A DNA stretch of 64,000 bases. Origin: Dermacentor variabilis (lineage: Eukaryota; Arthropoda; Arachnida; Ixodida; Ixodidae). A program made the position numbers and the translations under genes. The DNA lies in NCBI RefSeq assembly GCF_050947875.1, contig NC_134568.1, positions 206,734,352-206,798,351 on the forward strand, written 5' to 3'. Positions within the stretch are counted from its first letter, which is position 1, and each line of letters starts with the position of its first letter. The notes beneath the pieces are model-generated. The model had not been told where the DNA came from, made no database searches, and worked only from the letters and a program-made list of their open reading frames with translations. Shown one piece after another: positions 11,994 through 23,835 of this stretch.

Positions 11994-14839
11994 TTACGCC
12001 CACTGCAGGGCAAAGGCCTCTCCCATACTTCTCCAACTACCCCGCTCATGTACTAATTGTGGCCATGTTGTCCCTGCAAACGTCTTAATGTCATCCGCCC
12101 ACCTAACTTCCTGCCGCCCCCTGCTACGCATCCCTTTCCTTGGAATCCAGTCCGTAACCCTTAGTGACCATCGGTTATCTTCCCTCCTCATTACATGTCC
12201 GGCCCATGCCCATTTCTTTTTCTTGATTTCAACTAAGATGTCGTTTACCCGCGTTTGTTGCCGCACCCAATCTGCTCTTTTCTTATCCCTTAACGTTACA
12301 CCCATCATTCTTCTTTCCATAGCTCGTTGCGTCGTCCTCAATTTCAGCAGAACCCTTTTCGTAAGCCTCCAGGTTTCTGCCCCATATGTGAGTACTGGTA
12401 ACACACAGCTGTTATACACTTTCCTTTTGAGGGATAGTGGCAACCTGCTGTTCATGATTTGAGAATGCCTGCCAAACGCACCCCAGCCCATTCTTCTGGT
12501 TATTTCAGTCTCATGATCCGGATCCGTGGTCACTACCTGCCCTAAGTAGATGTATTCCCTTACCACTTCCAGTGCTTCGCTACCTATCGTAAACTGCTGT
12601 TCTCTTCCGAGACTGTTAAACATTACTTTAGTTTTCTGCAGATTAATTTTTAAACCCACCCTTCTGCTTTGCCTCTCCAGGTCAGTGAGCATGCATTGCA
12701 ATTGGTCTCCTGAGTTACTAAGCAAGGCAATATCATCAGCGAATCGCAAGTTGCTAAGGTATTCTCCATCAACTTTTATCCCCAATTCTTCCCACTCCAG
12801 GCCTCTGAATACCTCCTGTAAACATGCTGTGAATAGCATTGGAGATATCGTATCTCCCTATCTGACGCCTTTCTTTATTGGGATTTTGTTGCTTGCTTTA
12901 TGGAGGACTACGGTGGCTGTGGAGCCGCTGTAGATATCTTTTAGTATTTTTACATACGGCTCGTCTACACCCTGATTCCGTAATGCCTCTGTGACTGCTG
13001 AGGTTTCGACAGAATCAAACGCTTTCTCGTAATCAATGAAAGCTGTATATAAGGGTTGGTTATATTCCGCACATTTCTCTATCACCTGATTGATAGTGTG
13101 AATATGGTCTATTGTTGAGTAGCCTTTACGGAATCCTGCCTGGTCCTTTGGTTGACAGAAGTCTAAGGTGTTCCTGATTCTATTTGCGATTACCTTAGTA
13201 AATACTTTGTAGGCAACGGACAGTAAGCTGATCGGTCTATAATTTTTCAAGTCTTTGGCGTCCCCTTTCTTATGGATTAGGATTATGTTAGCGTTCTTCC
13301 AAGATTCCGGTACGCTCGAGGTTATGAGGCATTGCGTATACAGGGTGGCCAGTTTCTCTAGAACAATCTGACCACCATCCTTCAACAAATCTGCTGTTAC
13401 CTGATCCTCCCCAGCTGCCTTCCCCCTTTGCATAGCTCCTATAAGGCTTTCTTTACTTCTTCTGGCGTTACCTGTGGGATTTCGAATTCCTCTAGGCTAT
13501 TCTCTATTCCACTATCGTCGTGGGTGCCACTGGTACTGTATAAATCTCTATAGAACTCCTCAGCCACTTTAACTATCTCATCCATATTAGTAACGATATT
13601 GCCGGCTTTGTCTCTTAACGCACACATCTGATTCTTGCCTATTCCTAGTTTCTTCTTCACTGTTTTTAGGCTTCCTCCGTTCCTGAGAGCCTGTTCAATT
13701 CTATCCATATTATAGTTCCTGATGTCCGCTGTCTTACGCTTGTTGATTAACTTAGAAAGTTCTGCCAGTTCTATTCTAGCTGTAGGGTTAGAGGCTTTCA
13801 TACATTGGCGTTTCTTGATCAGATCTTTCGTCTCCTGCGATAGCTTACTGGTTTCCTGTCTAACGGCGTTACCACCGACTTCTATTGCGCACTCCTTAAT
13901 GATGCCCATGAGATTGTCGTTCATTGCTGCAACACTAAGGTCCTCTTCCTGAGTTAAAGCCGAATACCTGTTCTGTAGCTTGATCCGGAATTCCTCTAGT
14001 TTCCCTCTTACCGCTAACTCATTGATTGGCTTCTTGTGTACCAGTTTCTTCCGTTCCCTCCTCAGGTCTAGGCTAATTCGAGTTCTTACCATCCTATGGT
14101 CACTGCAGCGTACCTTGCCGAGCACGTCTACATCTTGTATGATGCCAGGGTTCGCGCAGAGTATGAAGTCTATTTCATTTCTAGTCTCAACATTCGGGCT
14201 CCTCCACGTCCACTTTCGAATAACCCGCTTGCGGAAAAAGGTGTTCATTATCCGCATATTATTCTGTTCTGCAAACTCTACTAATAATTCTCCTCTGCTA
14301 TTCCTAGAGCCTATGCCATATTCCCCCACTGACTTGTCTCCAGCCTGCTTCTTGCCTACCCTGGCATTGAAGTCGCCCATCAGTATAGTGTATTTTGTTT
14401 TGACTTTACCCATCGCCGATTCCACGTCTTCATAAAAGCTTTCGACTTCCTGGTCATCATGACTGCATGTAGGGGCATAGACTTGTACCACCTTCAATTT
14501 GTACCTCTTATTAAGTTTCACAACAAGACCTGCCACCCTCTCGTTAATGCTATAGAATTCCTGTATGTTACCAGCTATTTCCTTATTAATCAGGAATCCG
14601 ACTCCTAGTTCTCGTCTCTCCGCTAAGCCCCGGTAACACAGTACATGCCCGCTTTTTAGCACTGTATATGCTTCTTTTGTCCTCCTAACCTCACTGAGCC
14701 CTATTATATCCCATTTACTATCCTCTAATTCCTCCAATAACACTGCTAGACTCGCCTCACTAGATAGCGTTCTAACGTTAAACGTTGCCAGGTTCAGATT
14801 CCAATGGCGGCCTGTCCGGAGCACCCTCTGCAGCGTCAC
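11994..14839 (-). pseudogene. RTE endonuclease-reverse transcriptase, copy A (one frameshift, one nonsense)
   Basis: The N-terminal part (14839-13439) is an APE-type endonuclease: LATFNVRTL, IIGLSEVRR, LMGDFNARVG and the SDHRMV end are visible. RT follows: NYRPISLLSVAYK, FIDYEKAFDSVE and the catalytic FADDIALL are intact. The C-terminal part has AWAGHVMRREDNRWS. Compared with copy B, a 2-bp insertion at about 13435-13440 shifts the frame, and CAG to TAG after KKGVR at about 12857 makes a stop. The frame near the start also differs from copy B by a short deletion and lacks an early ATG. It would make endonuclease and RT for target-primed reverse transcription, but is not translatable as one protein. 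Confidence 0.9.
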
Positions 14840-15078
14840 AGATCTGACCGCCGCCGTGGTCAGTTGCTTCGCGGCTGCTGGGGACTGAGGGCCGGGGTTT
14901 GATTGTTGTATTCATATAGGAGGTTGTGGCCAAGTACTGCACCAGGGTGGCCAATCCTGCTCTGGTGAGAGAGTGCGTTACCGGTTCTGGTCACCGGGAT
15001 CAGGCCGCACTCCAGGCCTGTTTGTGCAATTTTCTCAACACACGGTTTTTTTTTGTATTTTCCGGTAGAGAATTGCGC

Positions 15079-15140
15079 GGCAGCGGGATTTGAATCACGG
15101 TCCTCTTGCACTGGAGACGGATACTCTACCGTCCCCGCAG
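15079..15140 (-). other. tRNA-like stretch in the 5' leader of RTE copy A
   Basis: On the minus strand the segment reads GGGGACGGTAGAGTATCC then GTGATTCAAATCCCG. The second is close to a Pol III B box (GGTTCAANTCC); an A box is not clear. The same segment sits at the matching place in copy B (54491-54552). Confidence 0.4.
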
Positions 15141-15290
15141 GAGTTAACGTATCCAGCTTTTCTGGACATGAGGGTTTAGTTCGCGTGAGTGCCACCACGT
15201 GGCGTACTAACCTTAAACTTTTCAAACTTCCCGCGGTGACGCGTGATGACGTCAACCAAACAAAATAAAAAAAAATAAAAGCTATCCCTG

Positions 15291-15839
15291 CACATTGAAC
15301 TTCGCCACAATGCTTGTCCCGCCGGTGTTATCAGTGTTCTTGATCAAGCGTATTCGCTCGTCGCCTAGAAATTACTCGTCATCCAAAGAGCGTTTAGTCG
15401 CGACGAGCAATGGTTGATTCTGGGCTTTTGATGCGGTTCTTTTTTTTTCTTTTTTTTTCTTTTCCTTTTCTTTTTTTCATTCTACGGAGTAAAGAAGCTA
15501 GCCTAATCGTCAGAAGTACTTCGGGGCAGCCTTTCTTCAGTCGGCATACATTGTTAACGTCCGAACATCGCACAGCGCCTACTAGAGACGCCGTCGTGGA
15601 CGGATTTTGATTTTCCACTATCGAATTCGTTAAGGTGCACAAAATTATTTCACTAGCGACATTGCAATGCGCACCCATGGGCCACCGCCGCAGCTGCAAA
15701 TCTAGATGTGCTTAAGCATTAAGACATATGCATGGATAAGTTGGTTTTTCACCTTAACACAAAAGTCACGATACAAGAGTTGAGCAAACTGTCCCTGTGT
15801 CGTCGCAGGCTGTGAGACCGGGCTAGTTGGTATTCCATG
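15291..15839. other. Unassigned DNA with poly-pyrimidine tract
   Basis: A T-rich tract lies at about 15438-15478. No gene recognised. Confidence 0.4.
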
Positions 15840-15971
15840 CTAAAGTGACTAGCGCAAGAGTGGACACGGGACACTAGAGGCGACAAGGATAAGCGCGCAA
15901 ACATCCAACTGGGCGCTTGTCCTTGTAGCGTCTTTAGTGTTCCCTGTCCACTCTTGCACTAGTCACTTCAG
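15840..15971. repeat. Snap-back inverted repeat, arms of about 57 bp
   Basis: The left arm 15840-15896 (CTAAAGTGACTAGCGCAAGA…) and right arm 15913-15971 are nearly perfect reverse complements around a 16-base loop. It would form a strong hairpin. Probably a small foldback MITE; no ORF. Confidence 0.85.
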
Positions 15972-16374
15972 TTTGTGTCGTTGTCCGTTAGCACGCTGTA
16001 GCCGAAGCTGTTCGCAATATTACGTCTCCATTTACTGGCCACCAGGCCAGGTACGCCATTGGGTACGACATATACAGTACTTGCAGTTAGTTTCCAAAGT
16101 AGTCTCCTATGGCGGTTGTCCACGTGCGTGAAGCAAGAACGATATTTAAAATTATTGTGCAGTAATATATGCGGGATTTGTGTGTTCTCCCCATTCTCTA
16201 CCATGTTGCCGTTCCGCCTTTATTATATAGCCGCAATGTAGACTAGCAGCTATCGAACGCCATAAAGGCTATCCACATACTCAAAGACCTCGCGCACAAC
16301 TCCTGACGCTTAATTGTACTCAAGAGTTGTGCGACTGCCCAGGACATCCTTAACGAATGTTACATAACACATTA
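15972..16374. other. Unassigned DNA
   Basis: Nothing recognisable. Confidence 0.4.
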
Positions 16375-16598
16375 TGAGGTTTTACTTGCCAAAACCACGA
16401 TTTCATTAGGAGGCACACCGTTGTGGAGGATTCGAGAATAATTTAGACCACTTGGGATTTTTTAACGTGTGCCTAGCCCTAAGTACGCGGGTTTTCGCAT
16501 TTCACACCCATTGAAATACCGCTGCCGTGGTTGGGATTCGATCTCGAGACCTCGTGATTAGCAGCCGAACCCAATAAAAGCTAAGCAACTACGGAGGG
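16375..16598 (-). repeat. tRNA-derived SINE (Ruka-like), copy 1
   Basis: Minus-strand copy of the same family as 44433-44670: the B-box part, CGAAAACCCGCGTACTTAGG-like middle and the TGGTTTTGGCAAGTAAAACC tail can be followed. It is more diverged than the others and its A-box region is altered. Confidence 0.8.
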
Positions 16599-18504
16599 GA
16601 AGGAATGTTGGCAGTAGAAGAAAGGTGACAGCCGGAAGGTGAGACAATTTGTTCCAATCCTCATTACGCGAAAATCGGTACCATCTGTTTTGTCGAAGAA
16701 TGACACCGTAGAATGCACTGTATTCAATGAGTGAAAAAATTATGCGAATCCTATGTATGTGCGAATCGATGTAAGCAAAGCTTTCTGCGTTTGATGTCAT
16801 TGTCATGCGTAATCTCCACAGAGTACGCAGGCACTCTCTAATGAAATGCTGTCAATGTTTGCCTGGTTACGCCTGCCATTCTGATGCAAATAAACGGGCG
16901 CCTTCAACTCTTTTTCTCAGAAAGAAACGCTGAATGAAATGCTGACGTGATCCTAAAGAAGATCAACAAGCGCCGAAGTGCTCGATCTTACGACGCCCAT
17001 ATTCGTAAGCTTATATTCGTGATTTTTTTTGGGGGGGGGGTTGTGCTCTTGTACCCTAGAAATGTCCCTCGGACGTCTCTGACGTGCTCGTTTTTATTCT
17101 CAAGTACGCAATGAAAACTCTCATCACTGCAAGTTCATGATGTATTGGTGGCAGGCCACCATGGCGTGTCGCGCAAGTATGACCACGCTGATTCGTTTGG
17201 GTTGACATATACTATTTTGTGCGTCATACTTCCCCACATTCATTTTTCAAACTATGCCAGAGCTCGAAAAGGGCGGCCAACTCACTACGTCCCTTTCCTC
17301 TGTTTACTTCCGCAAAATGTGTGTTTATCGCTGTGGTTACCAAATACGCCCAGCGGTATGCTACGACACAAGCCTTTCTGGCGGCTGAGCAACTGAAGTC
17401 GCAGGCTTTATTCAACATGGCGTCGACGTTCTATATGGCTATCCTCAATTACTTTTCGCGGACTTCGCTGACCGCCTTCTCTCCAGTGTCATCTCTTACG
17501 CTACTAGCTCCTGCTAGACACAACACAAACACGCAACGACCTTAATGAAGTATCAATTACACGCTAATTGACACACTGTCGACGTATATTTCCGCTGAGC
17601 ACCAGGATGGGAGCGTTGTCCTGTCTATGGTGACATTATCCGTCTACAGCCTCGCTCAACAACATCGCTCGTTACTCATCACGTTTTTTTTTGTCGGCAA
17701 GAGTATAGTGTATTTCCTCCGAATGTGCTTTCGGCTTTAGACGTGACCTTGCACGCCCGCTTATTCTGTTACGTTGACGGCGACCGTTGTCGTCAGGATG
17801 CCGCCTCATTCTGAGCTTCGCAGTCACCAGAGAGCACAGAAAACTATCTTCACAAACAAACCACCGAGATTCGAGCCCATCTCCCAAATGCTCCATCTTG
17901 CATTTGGGAAATGGGCACGCTAACCATTACGCTACCACCTGCCTCCACCAATTTCTGTTTATCTATCTGCCTGGAGCAATTGCCGGACTTGTTCGCCAGG
18001 CTAAACCCGCCTGCTGCTACAATTCACCACCACCACCACCACCATCCCACTTCACGTTTTTGCCGCAGACGCAGGCAGAATGGATGCAGAAACGAAAAAA
18101 AAAGTAAAGATTGCTTGAGCGGCCAGCTGACACATGACCTTAACTTTGGCAGGTTATTCTCAGTGGAGCGCATGTAGGCTTGCGGCTGTGTGCAGATTGT
18201 GGGTTGCCTTAGCTTTATTGTAAATTTGCTTTCACCGACTCTTTTCAGCTAGAACTCAAATGCCGGACAAAAATGATACCTACCGTTGAATATTTTTTTC
18301 TTGGTTTCAACCAAAAACGCTGATTTACACAAATAGTGATCTTTTTAAGAAATGGCATAAGGATACTACATTTCGGGTCATGTCGTTGTGTCAGTACGGG
18401 CCGGCACCACGTATCGACGAAAGGGCATCACAATGCCGATGCACGCGGCAGGTTACTGAATGAAGAAATCAGGAAGCGACTGTTTTTCAGTTCTCGCAAC
18501 ACAT
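16599..18504. other. Unassigned DNA
   Basis: It holds a poly-T/poly-G run at about 17021-17040 and a tRNA-like stretch listed separately. No gene recognised. Confidence 0.4.
17862..17945 (-). other. tRNA-like sequence
   Basis: Read on the minus strand it has GGTGGTAGCGTAATGGTTAG (A-box-like) and GGGCTCGAATCTCGG (B-box-like) with an internal self-complementary CATTTCCCAAATG/CATTTGGGAGATG region. The cloverleaf is not regular, so this is more likely a tRNA-derived repeat than a working tRNA gene. Confidence 0.35.
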
Positions 18505-18656
18505 TGTAACAGACACGAAAGGCACGGACAAGAAGAGAAGAAAGAGAGGACGAAGAAAACGAGGAGTTAGAGAGGCCGGGCTGCGCTACGATCACGCTAC
18601 CATCATCGTCCAATTCTCCTGTAAATAAAACCATTTCTTCGCAACTCCTCGTAACA
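18505..18656 (+). repeat. 5' LTR of Gypsy-2, 152 bp
   Basis: It starts TGTAACAG and ends CGTAACA. AATAAA at about 18624 is a likely polyadenylation signal. At 152 bp it is unusually short for a Gypsy LTR. Confidence 0.9.
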
Positions 18657-18768
18657 GTTGTGGTGAAAGGTGCTGCGTAATCGACACCCGAAGACGGAGG
18701 CTGAACCACAAGTTCTTCGACGGAGCCGTCGCCTTGCTGGACTCCCACCGAATCTACCGGAGTTGAAT

Positions 18769-20083
18769 ATGTCCCACGACGCAGACGAACAGCGGCCCAT
18801 TCCGACTGCTGCCCCAAGTTCTGCTCTGCAACTGAGAGATGCGCGTCCCTTCGCCGGAAGATCGGACGAAGACGTCGAGGAATGGCTCATCCATTATCAC
18901 CGGGTGAGTGCCGCCAACAGGTGGAACAGCGCTTCTCAGCTTTCGAACGTCGTGTTCTTTCTAACCGATACTTCATTGGTGTGGTTCGACAACCACGAGG
19001 AAACATTCACAACATGGGGAAGATCTGTTTCGGAAATCAGAGCGATTCGGTGACTCCGCGACGAAAAAGAAAAGGGCAGAACAGACGCTACTGCAACGTG
19101 CGCAAGTACCAGGCGAAACCTGCACGACCTACATTGAGGCAGTAATAAAGCTGTGTAGGATGGTGGACTCTGGAATGTCCGAGGAAGACAAAGTCGGGCA
19201 CATCCTAAAAGGAATTGCCGAGGATGTTTACAATTTCCTCATTGCAAAAGACAGCCTGGCTTCCGTCGCTTACATCATTCGGCACTGTCGTACTTTCGAG
19301 CAACTAAAGACGAGGCGCATAACGCCGAAGTTTGGCAGGCTAGCCAATGTAACGACAGTTGCAAGCGTGGACAGCAACCAGCCCCTTGATCTTGAATCAA
19401 CGATCCGACAAATAGTTCGGGAAGAACTCAGCCTGCACGCGCAAGTGACATATCCAGGCACTCGTAGCTTCCGCCTACCACCAGATTTTGAGCCAAACGT
19501 GGCATCCTTCTCCCCGTATCCTGCGGCAAGGGGCACTGAGGATTATGAACTTGCGCCCCGACAGCAGTCACGTCTCTACGACAGAGGCCCTACTTATGGC
19601 GCTCGGCCACAACAAGACCAGCCGCGTTTTTACCCCCGAGGCCCTGCGACTTCTGTCAGGCCACGACAAGAACAGCACCGACCCTACTACCACGACGCGA
19701 CTTATGAAAGATATAACGGATTTCAGCAAGCAGCAGAGACACGTTATCCACATGACCATGAACTTTCTCGCCGCCCGCAGCCGTCTACCATTCGTTTCGA
19801 GGTAGACGCTGTGAACCGTGACCCTCCCGTGTGCTACAACTGTCGTTCCACAGGCCATATAGTTCGGTATTGTCGCCAAGCCCGTCAATCACGTAGGACA
19901 CCATCGATGTTCTCGCCACCCAGAACCCGTACTTCATATGACCTGCGGACGACCGATTTGCTTCCAAGGGATCACTTCTCACACGAGACCAGACGCAGCG
20001 ATTCGCCAGCATCTGAGCAGAGTTTCGCGCCTCCAAATAGCCGTCCCCGTCGCTCTGCGTCCCCTCGGCGCCGTTCTTCCTGA
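18769..20083 (+). pseudogene. Gag of Gypsy-2 (one frameshift)
   Basis: The first ATG, 18769, begins MSHDADEQRP. The capsid part has ARPFAGRSDEDVEEWLIHYH and SLVWFDNHE. A frameshift near 19050 moves to the frame that reads GMSEEDKVGHILKGIAEDVY and then an Arg/Tyr/Pro-rich linker. The nucleocapsid knuckle CYNCRSTGHIVRYC (CX2CX4HX4C) is at about 19831-19872, followed by a basic Arg/Ser tail. Gag would package element RNA into particles. Confidence 0.85.
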
Positions 20084-20121
20084 CCGCCCCCGGGAAACTA
20101 GCATCCGCGGCCAGTGGATGT

Positions 20122-20817
20122 GTGGTCGCCGGACGGTCTTTGCAAGAAATACCTCTGCCTGTTGTAATGTTCAAAAACACAGTGAATGTCTCGATTGACG
20201 GAATACCGACCATGGCGTTAGTTGATACTGGGGCGACTGTGTCTGTGATGAGCCTCGCTTTGAAAAACCGGCAAGGCCACAAAGTTATGTTTTCTTGGAA
20301 CGACGGTATTACCTTTCGTGGAGTAGGCGGCGAGTGGTTTCATCCCCTTGGTGTTTGTGCTGTGAGTGTTTTGTTGGCTGGGAAAGTGTTTGTGTCGGAA
20401 TTCCTTGTTCTTTCTCGTTGTTCGCACGACGTTATTCTTGGTATCGATTTTCTTGAACAGTGCGGCGCTTCCGTGGACTGTGGTTGTGGCGAAATCTCAT
20501 TGAACAAGTTATTTATATCAGCACATTCTGAACAAAGCTTGGGTAGTGAAGACAAGGACACAGACACAGTCAGTGTTCTTGATGAAGTGATTGTACCATC
20601 GTGGTGCCTGACGCCCGTTCGTGTTTCTACAACTACTGTTGATACTGATTGTGTTGACCTTGTAGTTAGGCCTCTCCGCATAAACGGTGCTAAAAAATAT
20701 ACTTGTGCCCTGCTCTGTCGTGTGAATGACGAAAGGAGTCGCCACATTGTGGGCGCTGAACTCTTCCGCCACACCGGTTGTCCTTCCTCGCGGTATGAAA
20801 ATCGCTCTTTTCGATGA
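20122..20817 (+). pseudogene. Protease region of Gypsy-2 pol
   Basis: It contains MALVDTGATVSVMS (retropepsin active site, about 20213-20254) and VILGIDFLEQCGA (the conserved ILG block). The frame stops at 20815 after a shift; the continuation lies in another frame (20726-21040). Confidence 0.85.
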
Positions 20818-21039
20818 AGCCGCATGTACTTCAATAGCAGCACTAACTACGGACGTTTCTACAGCTTATTTTCCTTTCGATAATCGCCATTCTGAAGAGC
20901 TAATGCTTGGCATGATCAGCAAGGCTCTCGGTACATCGGAACGGCAAGCACTGGTACAAGTCCTTGCCAGGCATGAGGCCGAATTTGATTTCACGCATGG
21001 AGATGCACCCCTTCATTTGCCGTCATACCGCGTCCTGCG

Positions 21040-22235
21040 CTCGTCACAGAATAGATACTGGCTCAGCACACCCCATCCGCCAGAAGCCCTACCGAGTGCC
21101 ATCGTCCGAGCGCAAAGTTATTGCCGAGCAAGTCAAGGAGATGATGAACAAAAGTGTCGTTCAAGAGTAATCTAGTCCATGGGCAGCCCCAGTAATCCTG
21201 GTCCGAAAAAAAGATGGCTCCTGGAGATTCTGCGTGGATTACAGACATCTAAACGCAGTGACGAAGAAGGATGTCTATCCACTACCGCGAATCGATGACG
21301 TCAGTGATTGCTTACACGCTGCTTCTTACTTCTCAACACTTGATTTGCGATTGGAGTACTGGCAAATACCTATGGACCCTGCCGACAAGGAAAAGATCGC
21401 TTTCGTGACTCCAGATGGCCTATTCGAATTTAATGTTATGCCTTTTGGCCTTTGCAATGCTCCTGCCACCTTTGAAAGATTCATGGACACAGTACTACGC
21501 GGTCTAAAGTGGGAGATATGCATGTGTTACCTCGATGATGTTGTAATCTTTGGCCGCACGTTTGAAGAACATAACTAACGCCTCAGCCTCGTTCTCGACT
21601 GCATTGAGAAAGCTGGACTGGTCCTAAACTCAAAAAAGTGTCGGTTCGACGAACGTCCAACACTGGTCCTGGGACACTTAGTCGACAAGGATGGCGTCAG
21701 ACCCGATCCTCGTAAGATTGAAGCAGTGAGCTCCTTCAAGCCACCGCAGTCAACACGAGAACTCCGCTCATTCATTGGCCTATGTTCGTATTTTCGTCGT
21801 TTTCTTCCCCGGTTTGCCGACATCGTTTACCCGTTGACAAGTATTTTGCGACAAAATGCATCCTTCAATTGGACGCCAGAGTGTGACGCATCATTCTCTC
21901 AACTGAAGTTTATACTAACGTCAGCACTCCTCTTGCGTCACTTCGATCCATCTTGCCCGACTGAAGTTCACACTGATGCGAGGGGAATCGGGATAGGAGC
22001 GGTGCTTGTACAACGTCACAGTGGTGCAGAACAGGTTGTCGCATATGCCAGCCGTTGTCTGAGCAAATCTGAACGCAATTATACGGTCACGGAACAGGAA
22101 TGCCTGGCAGCCGTTTTCGCCGTACAAAAGTTTCGATGTTATCTTTACGGTAGACCATTCAAGATTATCAACGACCATCATTCTTTATGCTGGCTGGTCG
22201 GTTTGCGTGATCCCTCTGGTCGCCTCGCACGTTAG
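21040..22235 (+). pseudogene. Reverse transcriptase and RNase H of Gypsy-2 pol
   Basis: RT blocks: DGSWRFCVDYRHLNAVT, FSTLDLRLEYWQI, VMPFGLCNAPATFERFM and an intact catalytic YLDDVVIF at about 21529-21552. A TAA at 21576 interrupts the frame right after EEHN, and a stop also lies near 21168. The thumb/connection reads [13 protein letters not shown] and [13 protein letters not shown]. RNase H has [15 protein letters not shown] and LTVTEQE-like [15 protein letters not shown], and ends near 22235. Confidence 0.9.
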
Positions 22236-22495
22236 GCGCTGCGCCTCCAGGAATACGACTTTGTGGGTACAAGAGTGGCCGTCGTCACGCTGACGCAGAC
22301 TGCTTCTCTCGGATTCCTCTTGCGACTACCGACTGCGATGCTGAGAATTTTGGCGACTGTCTCGCTGCTGTTACTCCTACGTTCCCTGACGCGGCAGACT
22401 TTCAGCGAGAACAACGGGATGATGTTACCCTTGATCCGCTTTTTGTCGCCGCCCGTACTTCTAAAGGCAGCGGTCGCTTTACTGTCCGTGATAAA

Positions 22496-23649
22496 TTGCT
22501 GTACAAAACTAATTACTCCGGGCATGGAGCGCGTTTTCTGCTTCTTGTCCCCGAGAGTCTCCGCTCCGACGTTCTACGCGCCATGCATGACGATGTGACA
22601 TCCGGCCATTTCGGCTTCGTACGAACGCTGCACCGCACGGAGGAGCGCTTTTACTGGCCCAAGATGTACGAAGCAACCAAGCGCTATGTCGCTATGTCGC
22701 TAGTTGTGAAACGTGCCAACGTCACAAGCGACCGACCACCGCAGCCCCGGGTCCCCTTCGGCCATTGACACCGCCCAGTACGCCGTTCGAGCAAGTAGGC
22801 ATTGACCTTCTGGGTCCATTCCCGCCATCTAACAACAGGAACCGCTGGATAATTGTCTGCGTAGACCATCTTACACGGTATGCAGAAACTGCAGCCATAC
22901 CGTCTTCCACCGCTGCTTGCGTGGCGGCCTTCCTTCTCCGTTCCGTGGTCCTTCGTCATGGCCCACCACGTGTCGTCATCAGCGACCGTGGTCACCGTGG
23001 TCGCCAGTTCACGGCTGATGCCATTGAAGAGTTACTTCGTTTGTGCACTTCACAGTTCCGTCATTCCATGCCATATCATCCACAGACCAATGGCCTCGTT
23101 GAAAGGACAAACAGAACGCTGACTAACATGCTTGCTATGTACGTCTCCTCCAATCATAAGAACTGGGACGACGTGCTGCCCTTCATCACTTATGCATACA
23201 ACACTGCGAAGCACGAAACCACGAATTATAGCCCATTTTACCTCCTGTATGCAAGGCTACTGCGAAGCCCTCTGGACACTTTCCTACCCTTCGTTCTGCA
23301 CAGTGATGATTCTGTATCGAAGACTTTGTGTCTCGCTGAAGAAGCGCGTCGAATAGCTCGTCTTCGTACTCTGGCCTCGCAAAGTCATTCGAAAGAGCGA
23401 TACGACGACCGTCACGTACAAGTATCGCTGCAAAAAGGTGACTTATTCCTCCTTTGGACACCGCAACGCAAGCGTGGATTGTACCAAAAGTTCTTGTCAC
23501 AATATTCAGGCCCATTTGTAGTTGTGGACCGCCTGAGCGAACTCACTTACGTCATAGCTCGCCTCCTGTGCAATGGTCGGCGATCAAGCAGAACTCAGCT
23601 GACTCATATTGCTCGCCTGAAGCCTTTCTACCCTGCTTGTACATCCTGA
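22496..23649 (+). pseudogene. Integrase of Gypsy-2 (8-bp duplication in the zinc domain)
   Basis: The N-terminal zinc-binding domain starts at HDDVTSGHFG. An exact tandem copy of GCTATGTC (22683-22698) shifts the frame just before the CXXC pair. The catalytic core (22765 onward) shows VGIDLLGPF, VVISDRG and TNGLVERTNRTL, the D, D and E of the DDE triad. The C-terminal GPY/F-like region is QYSGPFVVVDRLSELTYVI. Stop at 23647. Confidence 0.9.
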
Positions 23650-23683
23650 CTCGCCCCACGGGCTTCGTCTGCTTGCGGGGAAA

Positions 23684-23835
23684 TTTAACAGATACGAAAG
23701 GCACGGACAGGAAGAGAAGAAAGAGAGGACGAAGAAAACGAGGAGTTAGAGAGGCCGGGCTGCACTACGATCACGCTACCATCATCGTCCAATTCTCCTG
23801 TAAATAAAACCATTTCTTCGCAACTCCTCGTAACA
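23684..23835 (+). repeat. 3' LTR of Gypsy-2, 152 bp
   Basis: It differs from the 5' copy at four bases, including the first dinucleotide (TT instead of TG). Confidence 0.9.

Larger units (their letters stand above)
11944..15290 (-). mobile_element. RTE-type LINE, copy A, nearly full length
   Basis: Minus-strand element ending in an (ATC)n tail (plus strand 11944-11987), which is typical of RTE elements. It has one long ORF, an APE endonuclease followed by RT, and a 5' leader with a tRNA-like stretch. It is about 3.3 kb, the usual RTE length. It is very similar by eye to copies B (53317-57684) and C (31387-33311). The 5' limit near 15290 is approximate and no convincing target duplication was seen. 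Confidence 0.85.
18505..23835 (+). mobile_element. Gypsy-2: full-length but mutated Gypsy-type LTR retrotransposon
   Basis: Two 152-bp LTRs (18505-18656, 23684-23835) differ at four positions by eye. Between them, in order, lie gag with a zinc knuckle, protease, RT, RNase H and integrase, the Gypsy order. The flanking tetranucleotides ACAT and ATAT could be a 4-bp target duplication with one change. A purine tract (GCGGGGAAA) precedes the 3' LTR. Coding is broken by several frameshifts and stops, so the copy is not autonomous. Confidence 0.95.

Noticed and set aside
12088..14435. Plus-strand open frames across 12-14.4 kb (for example 13980-14435)
   Set aside because: They are antisense shadows of the minus-strand RTE ORF, which has clear endonuclease and RT motifs.
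18505..18656. Possible 5-bp target duplication for Gypsy-2
   Set aside because: The five flanking bases do not match (CACAT against ATATT); only a 4-bp match with one change is possible.
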